This document shows positions 19,707-29,178 of a stretch of DNA of 32,582 nt, in pieces. The stretch comes from an uncultured bacterium. GTDB lineage: Bacteria; Patescibacteriota; Gracilibacteria; Absconditabacterales; Absconditicoccaceae. The DNA lies in assembly GCA_937906635.1 (NCBI GenBank), contig CALCYP010000021.1, positions 1 through 32,582 on the forward strand, read 5' to 3'. The notes under the pieces are model-generated. The model did no database searches. It was not told the DNA's origin and saw nothing but the letters and a program-made list of their open reading frames with translations. The position numbers were made by a program, and so were the translations under genes. Each line of letters begins with the position of its first letter. Within the stretch, counting starts at the first letter, position 1.

Positions 19707-20669
19707 TTATCTAAAATTTTTTATTAAAAATCACTTGTGATCAGATCATGGAGTTTTTACTTGAATAATATCTCAAATTTCAGCATTATTATCAACGAAT
19801 ACTTGATCTATATGTGAAGACAGCAATCATAATCAATACAAACTCCAAGTAAACAAACGAGAAAATTTCTTTGTCATATTTTTCATTCAAACTAAACCAT
19901 TTTCCAAATCTGAATAATAATATGACCACGGAGAAAGATTAAAATCTCAAATTACCAAAACTCTATCATTTTCTCAATAGGTTTTACCGGCAAAATCTCA
20001 TATTAATTCTTGTATCTGATTATTTCTCATCCTGAAATGTTTCAATGACACTGGTGCAGCTGTATGTACTAAATAAATATAATAATCTACGCCACTATAA
20101 TTTACTGAAAAATACGAATATCTCCATTTTCACCGTTCAATTTCCTCCGTCAAATTTTTGATAGGATATTTACTAAATACTACATTTCCATAATATTTAT
20201 CAGAATATTCTACACGAGAAGAATAAGGGTATCTTTCATTTAAGACATCTCACATATTTTCATTAAAATCATCAGTATATTCCACCATCAAAACCATATC
20301 TGTATCATTTTCAGATATCCATTGTTTCAATTCATCATAATTTTTCGTCTTAAAGAGAATATTTGAATACAAAATATCTAATCACTCTTTATTTCAAAAA
20401 TCTCAACTAAATCATTCTCAAGTATAAAATGCTCAATATTTTCTGGAATAAAGAAAGAAAACAAGACCAAACAGCAATATAAATAACGGAAATACTTTAT
20501 TAAAATATTTCTTTTTCCTAAACACAAAAGATAAAATAAATAGTGTTCATGACACAGCACAAATATATGGCAAAAAACTAATCACTAATTCACAAAAATA
20601 AAATTGTGGAAAAAAGAAGACAAACAATAATCACAATATAATTATTCAAAACAAAATAATCAAAAACAT
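19707..20669 (-). CDS. membrane-tethered endonuclease/exonuclease/phosphatase-fold protein
   Basis: Encodes 320 residues. Three hydrophobic segments fill the first 75 residues, then an EEP catalytic domain: ILYSNILFKTKNYDEL, LMVEYTDD (metal-binding Glu), YYIYLVHTAAPVS (conserved His), VLVIGDFNLSPW (D-x-N), SSHIDQVFV (ID) and PGSDHKGFLI (catalytic SDH). The arrangement matches membrane-associated EEP proteins such as the YafD-like group. The substrate could be nucleic acid outside the cell or a phospholipid head group and cannot be decided. CGG at EE-IE-x-GKWRYS is probably Trp. It diverges from the lipoprotein gene. Confidence 0.82.
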
Positions 20670-20800
20670 TTTCAAAATTATACAATAAACACAAAAGAAG
20701 AATATAAAAAAACAAAAATATTTTTCAATAATATCTTGAAAATCAACAATCATTCAATAATATAAATTTTACGATTTTACTACATAAAAACTAAACAAAC

Positions 20801-21691
20801 ATGAAAAAATTACTACCTATTTTCGGACTCAGTTTCCTATTGCTTTGCTGATGTACTACAATAAATGATTGATGTAAAACTTGAGATTGTCAATTAAATA
20901 ATCAAGGACAAGAGACAATTAATATTGAAAATAAAACATGAATTGAAATGGATCAACCCTTTACCCTTGAATATGCAATTTTTAATTACATTGAAAATAA
21001 TCATTCTTGTGATGATTGATCTAAACTATTCGTTAATTATGCAGAATTATGACAAGACAATGCTGATTTTTACATCAATGCAATTGGTGAATGATTTTAT
21101 ATTGATGAAAGATGAAACTTAAATAATAGCTGTGGATTTAGCATCCCAATGAAAGTTACTGTTTACACAGAAAATTGAAGAAATTATATAGTAACAGATG
21201 CTATCCAAGCAAAAGATTGAAGCGATTATGATGAATCAATAAGAGAAATGTTCTCTAAAGAAGCTATCGATAGATTATATAATTGAAATTATGATTTCAT
21301 AGATGGTAGAACTCTCTTAGAAATGGCTGAAGAATATTTTTGAGTAACAATTATTCCTGAAACTGAAAATGATTTTGAGTGTAAATTCTGTGATAAACTC
21401 CGATTCTACGAACAGAATCCTGAAGCAGATGAAAAATTACAAGAAAGTAACGATTTACACTTCAACTACATATCAGAAGATAATTGAAAAAATACAATAT
21501 ATTTCGGTTCAGACTGAACATTTGAAGCTAAATGATCACGAGATGAATGAAAATGAACTTGGGTTTTCTGAAAAGATGAAAATACAGTCATAGTTTCAAA
21601 TGAAAATCTAAACCATGTCTACGACAGATACATCATCACAAATATAGATGAAAACAATCTAAACACAATCCTCGAAATCATCCAGAAATAG
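20801..21691 (+). CDS. lipoprotein of unknown function
   Basis: Encodes 296 residues. MKKLLPIFGLSFLLLCGC is a lipoprotein signal with the lipobox Cys at residue 18 (LCGC; the preceding glycine is TGA). The mature protein is acidic. It has a region with several cysteines (GCKTGDC, NNHSCDDG, NNSCGF, ECKFCDK) and a C-terminal stretch, FGSDGTFEAKGS-x-DEGKGTWVF, then TVIVS. That stretch resembles the strand pattern of lipocalin-like 'GSWxxxxGTWxF' proteins, and the x is a CGA codon at the first Trp position. It is probably anchored on the outer face of the membrane. Followed by a palindromic repeat cluster. Confidence 0.75.
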
Positions 21692-21703
21692 TAATCAAGT
21701 TTT

Positions 21704-21785
21704 CCTCCTTTTTAAAGGAGGTGTCACGAAGTGACGGAATATTTTAAAATCCCCACCCCTTTGGGGAGCCCTTTTAAAAAGGGGC
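21704..21785. repeat. palindromic repeat cluster between lipoprotein and miaB-like genes
   Basis: CCTCCTTT-TT-AAAGGAGG (21704-21721), GTCAC-GAA-GTGAC (21723-21735), CCCC-ACCCCTTT-GGGG (21751-21766) and GCCCTTTTAAAAAGGGGC (21768-21785). The first two match the pair at 10462-10493. It could also act as a terminator for the lipoprotein transcript. Confidence 0.7.
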
Positions 21786-21814
21786 AAAAAATTCTTCATT
21801 ATTAATTCTTAATT

Positions 21815-23281
21815 ATGTCATCATTCCATATTCTCACATTCGGTTGTCAAATGAATTATGCAGACTCTGCAAGGATCAAAACAGTCTTATTAAACTGCTG
21901 ATTTTCGTATACAGAAAATATTAAAAATGCCGATATAATCATCCTCGATACTTGCTCAGTCAGACAAAAAGCCGAAGACAAAATCACATGACTTTTGAAA
22001 TGATTTGATAAAAAACAAAAAATTTGGATTACTGGTTGTATGATCCAGCACAATATCAGAGCTAGTAAATTAACAACAAAAAAGCTCCCAGAAACTCTGA
22101 GAAAATGAAATTTTTTGTGAACGATTAATCCAGAAAAAGCACAAATAGTCTGATTAAATACAAACGATGTCGATGAGATAAAATGAGAAAACATCATCCC
22201 AATAAACAATGCTTTCAATCCACAATTTTTTAATCTGAAAAAAACTTTTGAAAATTTGGAATTATATCGAAGAATCGATGATACAGGATTTTTACCACTC
22301 ATTTTGAAACATATCTGATACAATATTTCTTACGACGAAACTCTATTTAGCGACTACTGCCAAATCGTACCAGAAACAAATACTTCTATGAACACTCATC
22401 ACGACAAAACTGCATACATCCCAATTTCCACATGATGTAGCCAATTTTGTACATATTGTATCGTGCCTTTTGCCAGATGATTAGAAAAATATTTTTCAGT
22501 AGATCAGATAGTCAATGAGTGTAAAAAGCACCTCGAAAACGGAGCAGAGGAGTTGGTACTACTCGGACAGATAGTAAATAAACACCCACAATTTGTACAA
22601 ATAATCAAAGAAGTGTTGAAATTGGATTGATTGAAACGACTCAGGTACACATCACCATACCCAACTTATTATAGCGATGAACTTTTGAAATTACACGAAA
22701 AAGAAGAAAAACTCTGCCCACACATCCATATCCCATTTCAAGCAGGATCAGACAGGATTTTGAAATTAATGAATAGAGGATATGATAGTGCTACAGCCAG
22801 AGAATTCATCGATAAAATCAGAGGGCTGAACAGAGATATCAGTATCACGACTGATATTATTGTATGATTTTGTGATGAAGCAGAAGAAGATTTCCAAAAA
22901 ACTTTGGACTTGGTTGAATACGGAAAATTTGATATGATTTATATCTGAGTTTATTCCACCAGACCTTGAACTTATGCACAAAAGCATTTGCAAGACAATA
23001 TCCCATACGATATAAAGCAAGACAGACGAGACAGACTCAATTCATTACTAAACAAAACTTCAAAAAAAAATAACGAAAAAGAAGTTTGAAATACCAGAAA
23101 AGTTTTGATCAATAATTTCTCATGAACAAACAAAGATTGAATGTTTTTGTATGAATGATACACCGACAACAATAAACAGATCATAATTTCTTCTAAATCA
23201 CAATTAACTCCATGAGATTTTATAGACGCAAAAATCACAAGTGGAGTAGTTTTCAAGTTGTTTGGAGAATATGGTAATTAA
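21815..23281 (+). CDS. miaB: MiaB-like radical SAM methylthiotransferase
   Basis: Encodes 488 residues. MiaB adds a methylthio group to i6A37 of tRNA. The N-terminal MTTase cluster cysteines are C11 (TFGCQMNYADS), C47 (LDTCSVRQKAEDKI) and C75 (TGCMIQ). The radical SAM motif is C208-SQF-C212-TY-C215. QMN, the VRQKAEDK element and LLGQIVN favour MiaB over MtaB or RimO. A C-terminal TRAM-like domain is present (GDFIDAKITSGVVFKLFGE). About 60 extra residues separate C75 from C208 compared with E. coli MiaB (C83 to C157). CGA in KQDR-x-DRLNSLL aligns with a commonly Trp position. The start is abutted by a TTAATTCTTAATTAT repeat. Confidence 0.85.
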
Positions 23282-23439
23282 TAATTATCTGTCATTCTGA
23301 GCACTGTACCCGGCTTTAGCAAGGAAGCGAAAAATCTTTTTTTTGATTTATAAAAATTTTTGGCTTGTAAAATTTTTTGAAAATATTATAAAGAAAGAGC
23401 TACAATTATAAAACTCAATGTTTTCTTATTTTTTTAAAC
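23282..23439. other. intergenic: repeat fragment and AT-rich leader
   Basis: No gene seen. 23290-23338 is a dispersed-repeat fragment (GTCATTCTGAGCACTG and CCCGGCTTTAGCAAGG) related to those inside the flavoprotein gene. 23380-23435 is AT-rich and probably holds the promoter for the structured RNA that follows (for example TTATAA at 23406). Confidence 0.5.
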
Positions 23440-23564
23440 AAGAGGACGGTTTATGGTTATCCGACTTTACCGTACTCTTAAAAAGATAAGGTGAGTTTTA
23501 TGATTGTAGCAGATCTGGATAATCGTAAATCGCCCTCTTTTTTTATTTAAAAAAGAGATTATCC
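23440..23564 (+). ncRNA. strongly structured leader RNA or small RNA before the R-M operon
   Basis: Positions 23440-23462 pair with 23517-23539 over 23 bases with one A-C mismatch and three positions that pair only as G-U, so pairing is conserved at RNA level. The 54-nt interior contains a smaller hairpin (ACTC...GAGT around 23473-23495). The stem runs straight into a T-run (23538-23544), as in a terminator. The 3' arm GGATAATC (23517-23524) is also perfectly complementary to GATTATCC at 23557-23564, and CTCTTTTTT/AAAAAAGAG (23535-23557) can extend that alternative pairing. It lies 23 bp before the endonuclease start. It may be an attenuator or an independent small RNA (6S-like shape, but short). 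No known family recognised. Confidence 0.55.
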
Positions 23565-23587
23565 AATTTATATTAAAATTATAAAAT

Positions 23588-24457
23588 ATGGATATTCTTG
23601 AACAATTAAAATATTATAATAAAGACAACATTCATGTTCATTGTTCAAACTTAATTTGAAAAATAGAAAATAAACAAAATGATAAAAATTTTGAAAACAA
23701 ATTGGATCATTCAATAGAAATGTGAAAATTATATTTAAAATATATTGAAAACCTTGAATCAGAACTAAATAAATGAGAATTAGACTTTTACAAGATAACA
23801 GAATTATTAAATACTTACAAGGACAAAATTTCTGAAATAAATAAAATTGCTAAATTTACATCCCAAAGTAAACTAGAACCAACAATTTTAGAAGAATTTG
23901 TATGATTAATATTTCAAAAAGACCTTATAAATCTTTGTTCTAACAACATTGATGCGTGAAATAAAAAAATATACTGTAATCTATATTTTTCTCCTACAAA
24001 CATAGATAACTTTGAAAAACACACATTCATAACATTAAATGAAAAAGATCAAGATTTTTCCATTTTTAGAACAGTAAAACTCGAAGATGAATCTGGTTTA
24101 ATAACAGAAATACATGTTCCAATTGTTTCAATCGAATGTAAAACATATTTAGATAAAACCATGTTGGAATGATCAATCGCTACAGCAGAAAAGATTAAAA
24201 ATTGAAATCCTTATTCTCGCTTTTTTATTGTCACTGAAAGATATTGAGTAGACACTTCAGTTGATCCTGCTTATTCTAGAATAGATCAGATATATGTTTT
24301 AAGAAAAGAAAAGCACAGTGAGCGAAAATCAAAAAACTCATACGAACCAATTCATGCTGATGTTATTAAACAATTATATATTGATGTAAAAGAACACCTT
24401 TATTGAAATCGGTCTGACATAGATAAAAAAATAAAAAAAACATGACTTTTAATATAA
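23588..24457 (+). CDS. type II restriction endonuclease, Bpu10I-like
   Basis: Encodes 289 residues. The segment VPIVSIECKTYLDKTMLEGS supplies the E-x-K of a PD-(D/E)XK nuclease and resembles the Bpu10I restriction endonuclease family (recalled, moderate certainty). The N-terminal half is helical and probably carries target recognition. It lies 13 bp before a cytosine-5 methyltransferase, the classic R-M pair, so it should cut DNA unmethylated at that enzyme's site. The endonuclease comes first in the operon, so control must delay it relative to the methylase; the structured leader is a candidate. Arg in YSRFF is CGC; CGA and CGG near the C-terminus (HSE-x-KSK, GN-x-SDID) are probably Trp. Confidence 0.75.
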
Positions 24458-24470
24458 TAAATAATAATAA

Positions 24471-25592
24471 ATGATTAATTTGATTGATCTTTTTTGTTGA
24501 TGTTGATGATTTAGTGCTTGATTTTGAGAAGCATGATACACTCATATTTTAGCAAATGATATTGATACTAATTGTGCTGAGACATACAAGTATAATTTCC
24601 CAGATTCAAATTTTATATGTTGAGATATTTCTGATATATCTAATGAAGATATTAAAAAAGAGTGTAAATGAAAAATGCCTGATATCATTATTTGATGACC
24701 ACCATGTCAGTGATTTTCTTTAGCAAATAAAAATAGAAACAAAATCAAAGACGATCCCCGTAATAAATTATTTTACCAATTCGTAAGATTGGTTAATTAT
24801 TTTCAACCAAAGGTTTTTTTAATGGAAAATGTTAAATGATTAATATCCATGAAATGATGACAAGTTATAAAGACAATAATATCTGAATTCTCTAATTGTT
24901 GATATAATGTAGAATACACAATTCTTAATGCATCTGATTTTTGAGTACCTCAATTAAGAGAAAGAGTTTTTATTATGTGAGTTAGAAAGGATTTGTGAAT
25001 AAATCCCTCATTTCCAAAAAAAATTAAGTGAAGACCAATAACAGTTAATGAAGCAATTTCTGACTTACCATTAATAAATGCCGGTGAATGAGAGGAAATT
25101 TGTGATTATACATCTGAACCTAAAAATAAACGGCAAAAACAGATTAGAAATTGAAGTAAAAAATTATATAATCATGTTGCTATGAGACATTCACAAAGGC
25201 TTATTGATAGATTTGGTGTTATAAAACCATGACAGTCTGTAAAAGATGTCCCTGAAGAATATTCTGCAGTTCAAAGATGAAATCCTTCAGAAAAAAGTTG
25301 AAAAGTCTTTGGACAAAATAATAAAAGAGTTTTTGGAGATAAACCTGCTCCAACAGTTACAGCATCTTTCCAAAGTAATTTTGTCCATCCAATATTAAAC
25401 AGAAACTTTACAGCTAGAGAAGGTGCAAGAATTCAATCTTTTAAGGATAGTTTTATTTTTAAATGAATGAGAACAAAAATGAGTCGAGAAGTTTGATTGA
25501 GTCAATATCAACAAATTTGAAATGCCGTACCACCATTATTAGCGAAGAGTATAGCAGAACATATTAAGAAAAATATTTTTGATAAAATATAA
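24471..25592 (+). CDS. DNA cytosine-5 methyltransferase
   Basis: Encodes 373 residues, normal for C5 methylases. Motif I is DLFCGCGGFSAGFEKHGY, with most of its glycines encoded by TGA. Motif IV is IIGGPPCQGFS with the catalytic Cys. Motif VI is LMENVKGL and motif VIII QLRERVFIMGV. The target-recognition region spans about 190-300. Motif IX is RPLxxREGARIQSF-like (ILNRNFTAREGARIQSF) and motif X QQIGNAVPPLLAKSIAEHI. It protects host DNA from the upstream endonuclease. If the partner is truly Bpu10I-like, the site would be asymmetric and two methylase activities might be expected; only one is here. Confidence 0.93.
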
Positions 25593-26025
25593 TATATTGT
25601 ATTATTAAGAATAGGAAAATTACAAAAACTCAATTCTTCTTTTTTTCTCAAAAAAAACGTCAACCAAAAATTTTTCATCTGTCAGACTTGCTGAAATTAC
25701 TAACAAAAATATGCCAAATCTGTACCATAGATTCATCATAGATTCGGAAACTGTTGACTACAGACTGCTGACTGTTAGCTGTTGACTGCCGACTACAGTA
25801 GTAAATCAACAAACGAAAAGTATGACTGAAAAATTTTTTAAAAAGATTTTTTGGTTACTTTTGTGACTCTGGACAAAAGTGACTGCAAGGAATACCGCAA
25901 GGTGTTATAGCTCATCAGAGAAAACCCCTAAAACTATGGGGAGAAAAATTATTGTCTGAAAATCATTTGACATAAGGAATCATATTCATATATTAAATTA
26001 GATATTTTATCTTAATAATAAAAAT
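25593..26025. other. intergenic repeat region after the R-M operon
   Basis: No confident gene. 25750-25800 carries GTTGACTGCCGACTACAG-type short repeats of the same family as 13076-13198. 25853-25884 contains an inverted repeat (GGTTACTTTTGT / ACAAAAGTGACT) followed by GCAAGGAATACCGCAAGG. A 59-residue ORF (25822-26001, MTEKFFKKIFWLLLGLWTKV...) runs over this repeat, has one hydrophobic stretch and ends in TAG. Its sequence is largely the translation of the repeat, so I do not call it a gene. AT-rich promoter-like sequence precedes 26026. Confidence 0.55.
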
Positions 26026-26373
26026 ATGAAACTAGTCGTAACACAAACAATTGAAAAGATGGCAATAAATATCTGATTAAATTTCGATAACATATACAAC
26101 TTTATAAAAAATAATCGACCACACTGATTCCTGCAATTAAATTCACCATTAAAAAATACAATAGCATATAAATGATATATGGATTGAGTAAAAAGAATCA
26201 TTGTATTTGCCACGACAACAAATTGACTAATATATCCTGTATATTTAGGAGATAAACATGATCCAATAGCCAAGAATATAACAAATGATATAGTCAGAAA
26301 AAATGCAGAAATATGGTTAAAATCAATTGAAAGAGATATATCAAGAAACAAATTTAAAATAAGACATTTTTAA
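26026..26373 (+). CDS. small protein, possible toxin of a second TA locus
   Basis: Encodes 115 residues, basic (KLVVTQTIEKMAINIGLNF at the start, FKIRHF at the end). The segment GVKRIIVFATTTNGLIYPVYLGDKHDPIAKNI has the hydrophobic-strand plus basic-loop pattern of RelE-superfamily toxins, but no clear active-site signature. It is followed 68 bp later by a ribbon-helix-helix protein of antitoxin type that has its own promoter. The toxin role is an inference from size and neighbourhood only. Confidence 0.5.
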
Positions 26374-26374
26374 T

Positions 26375-26410
26375 TTGCATTTTCCAATAAAATTACTATA
26401 CTTTGTATAG
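26375..26410 (+). promoter_or_regulatory. promoter with palindromic operator of the RHH gene
   Basis: TTGCAT (26375-26380), 16-bp spacer, TATACT (26397-26402). The perfect inverted repeat CTATAC-TTT-GTATAG (26396-26410) overlaps the -10 box, as expected for an autorepressing RHH antitoxin. A further half-site GATATAC lies at 26431. Confidence 0.65.
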
Positions 26411-26441
26411 CGATAATATTTATATCATGAGATATACTAAA

Positions 26442-26741
26442 ATGGCTGAGACAACACAAATAAACTTTAGGATACCAGTTGACCTAAAAACACAAGCTCA
26501 AGAAAAGGCTGAAACCTATTGAACTAACTTAAATTTTTTAGTAAAATTATTTCTAACAAAATTCGTAAAATGAGATGATATAGTAAAAGTAACTCAAGAT
26601 GTTGATATAGAAAAAGTATTTGATCAATGAATAGTCAATTACCTTTCATCAAAAGAGTGACAATCGAGGACAAAGAAAATCAATAAAATGCTTACAGATA
26701 TCACAAATAATCCTGAAAAAGAAAAAGATTTTCTTGTATAA
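26442..26741 (+). CDS. RelB/DinJ-like ribbon-helix-helix antitoxin
   Basis: Encodes 99 residues. MAETTQINFRIPVDLKTQAQEKAETYGTNLNFLV has the RHH pattern: a beta-strand (TQINFRIP), then two helices separated by a GTNL turn. Such proteins bind operator DNA as dimers and hold a toxin with the disordered C-terminal part. An in-frame ATG at 26427 would add five residues (MRYTK). I prefer 26442, which leaves the usual short lead before the strand. The palindrome over the promoter is its likely binding site. The candidate toxin is upstream rather than downstream, so pairing is not proven. Confidence 0.68.
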
Positions 26742-26861
26742 ATGAAGTCTACCAATAAAAAAGGATAAAAAAAACTAAAATATTTTTTCACTTGAATTTA
26801 CATAAATTTTGTTTATTTACTTATTTGAGAAAAATTATTTAATTTCTAATTTTTTCCGACC

Positions 26862-28007
26862 ATGAAAATAATCATAGATGTAGCTAAATTAAATGATATT
26901 ATCGATATCAGCAGTAGATTTGTAGCAAAGAACGCCACTTTGCCAATTTTACAAAATATTTATATGAAAGCATCTATAGATAGTTTGGTGGTCAGAGCTA
27001 CTGATATGGAAAAATATGTAGAAATTGAAGCTCCTTGTGAAGTAAAATTGGAGTGAGCAATCACTATTAATGCAAAAATGTTTTCAGATATCATCAAGAG
27101 TATAGAAGATTCTCAAGTAGAAATTTCTGTAGATCAACAAAGTCAAGTCATGACTATCAAATCATGAAAAGATAATTTCGAGATTCCTGGAATATCTGCA
27201 AGTGAATATGTAGCTTTGCCAGATGTACCACAAGATAATAAACTCACATTGGATACACAATGACTTTCAAACGGAATCGAAAAAGTAGAATATTCAGTTA
27301 CAGAAAAGAATTTCAGCCCAGTTTTGACATGAATTTTGATGAAATCAAAAGAGGAGGAGTGAAATAGGAAATTAGTTTTTGTTTGAACAGATTCATTTAG
27401 ATTGACTGAATTCAAAACAAATTCTACAATAGTTTGAGATGATTTTTCCCTAATTATTCCAAAGACATCAATATTAGACATCAAAAAGATATCAGATTAT
27501 GCCTGAGAAAAATGAGCAGAAAGCGTCCAAGTAAAATATTCTACAAATCTGATAGCATTTGATTTTGATATAGATTGAATGAAAATTTTAGCGACAACAT
27601 TATTGATTCAATGAAACTTCCCAGATTATGAGAGAGAGGAGGTTATGCCAACAAAATTCAACACAACATTGATAATGAACAAAGACGACTGTGAAAAAGC
27701 AATCAAAAAAATCTGAATTTTGACAAGAGATATCAATAATTTTATCCAAATTGATATTTCCGATTGAACAGCAGCTATAACTTCATGAAAAACTGACAAG
27801 TGAACATGAAAAACAAATATTCCAGTTTTAGTAGAATGAGAACCAGTATCATTTGGAATAAATGGAAGATATATCACAGATTTTATTAGGACAATGGACA
27901 CAGAAGAAATTGTATTTAATGTGGTAGATAACCAAAGACCACTTATCGTCCAAAACAAAAACGATAAAAATTACAACTGTGTAATCAGACCATTGATAAA
28001 CGGATAA
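26862..28007 (+). CDS. dnaN: DNA polymerase III beta subunit (sliding clamp)
   Basis: Encodes 381 residues, normal for DnaN. The protein forms the ring clamp that holds polymerase on DNA. The three repeated domains are recognisable: FVAKNATLPILQNIYMKA and LVVRATDMEKYVEIEAPCEV in domain 1, FVGTDSFRLTEFK in domain 2, and a C-terminal RPLIVQNKNDKNYNCVIRPLI, equivalent to the usual end of the clamp. The ATG at 26862 leads straight into the first strand (MKIIIDVAKLNDII). It is followed by a clear terminator, so it is probably a single-gene transcript. No dnaA is adjacent. Confidence 0.93.
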
Positions 28008-28027
28008 AAAATCCATACATACAATAT

Positions 28028-28057
28028 AAAATCTCGCCTAAAAAACGAGATTTTTTT
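28028..28057 (+). terminator. rho-independent terminator after dnaN
   Basis: AAAATCTCG-CCTAAAAAA-CGAGATTTT followed by T's, 20 bp after the stop codon. Confidence 0.88.
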
Positions 28058-28118
28058 CATTTGAAAAAACAATAAATATTCATATAAAGTTTTTATATTT
28101 AATACATAATATATCATA

Positions 28119-29168
28119 ATGAAAAAATTTAAATGATTTACATTGTTAGAATCATTAACTGTGATAGTTATTATATGAATCATCTCCACAGCTTTATATA
28201 ATATGAGAAATATCTGAAAAGACAACACAGATTTAGACAAAGAAGCTGTAAATGTAATATACAAAGAAATAAATCAATCACTGAAAGATTTTCAAAGGAA
28301 CAAAATCTGGGTAGATGCAGATAATTTTGAACATGAAATTTCTGTATTTCAAATAATATCAGATTGAAACGACCTTGAAATATGAAATGCATATGTATAC
28401 TGCCAAACAGATACACATAACACTACAGATTGCTACAATGATTCTTATAAATTAAATGAAAATGTTGATAGTTGAACATGATATTACGACTCAAAAACTC
28501 TTGTAAACAACCATATGTATACAGCATCAAAGCACTTAAGAAATATTGATCAACGCAAATTTTACATATGAATAAATGATGTAAGTTTTACAAAATATTG
28601 AGAAATAATCAGCTGACAATACATAACTAATTTCGTAAATTGAATTGATAATCTTATAAATTATTCCCCTACTTACAACGGCAGTCCAATTACCACCTCA
28701 AACAAAGAGATATGCCAATGAATCATGGATGAGTGCACTCGTATAGTATCATCAGAGGATGACTCTTCAAACTGACCGTGTGATTTATGTAAGGAATACC
28801 CATGGCTATCACGATGTGCGAAGTGTTCCAATAGTACACAGTGAAATGACATAGACGAAGCTAAAGCTGTACGATACAATAGTTGCATAAACCACAAGAC
28901 AGATGGTGAGTTCTACGATCTTTGTGGTAAATTTATTTATGATTCATACTGAGATGATGAAGATCCTAATGCTACATCTGAATGAAATACTAAAATTTCA
29001 TTTATAATTTATAATTTTAAAGAAAAAAGTGGTTGTAATCCATGATATTTGACACCTATCTGACAAATAGAAATAAATACCGTAACAAAAAAAGCAAATT
29101 TAAAGCGATGCGAAAAACAAAATGCTACAACCAAGTGTTGAAGCAAAGAATGCATAATAAACGGATAA
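28119..29168 (+). CDS. type IV pilin-like (prepilin) protein
   Basis: Encodes 349 residues. MKKFKG-FTLLESLTVIVIIGII is a type III signal: prepilin peptidase cleavage after G6 (a TGA codon), then F, with Glu at +5 and a hydrophobic helix. The globular part is large for a pilin and carries many cysteines (CQTDTHNTTDC, CQGIMDEC, PCDLCKEYPWLSRCAKC, SCINH, ECIING), so disulfides are likely. It fits a pseudopilin or minor pilin of a type IV pilus or secretion system. Type IV pili are common in these host-associated reduced bacteria. No other pilus genes are in view. The nucleotidyltransferase gene starts 10 bp later, suggesting cotranscription. Confidence 0.82.
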
Positions 29169-29178
29169 AATCAATAAT

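Noticed and set aside
23440..23564. SRP RNA or tmRNA as identity of the structured RNA
   Set aside because: No GGAAG/AGCA-type SRP apical loop and no tRNA-like domain or tag reading frame could be found; 6S remains only a shape-level possibility.
25822..26001. 59-residue ORF MTEKFFKKIFWLLLGLW...
   Set aside because: Most of it is a dispersed inverted-repeat sequence; kept as a note in the intergenic entry rather than called as a gene.
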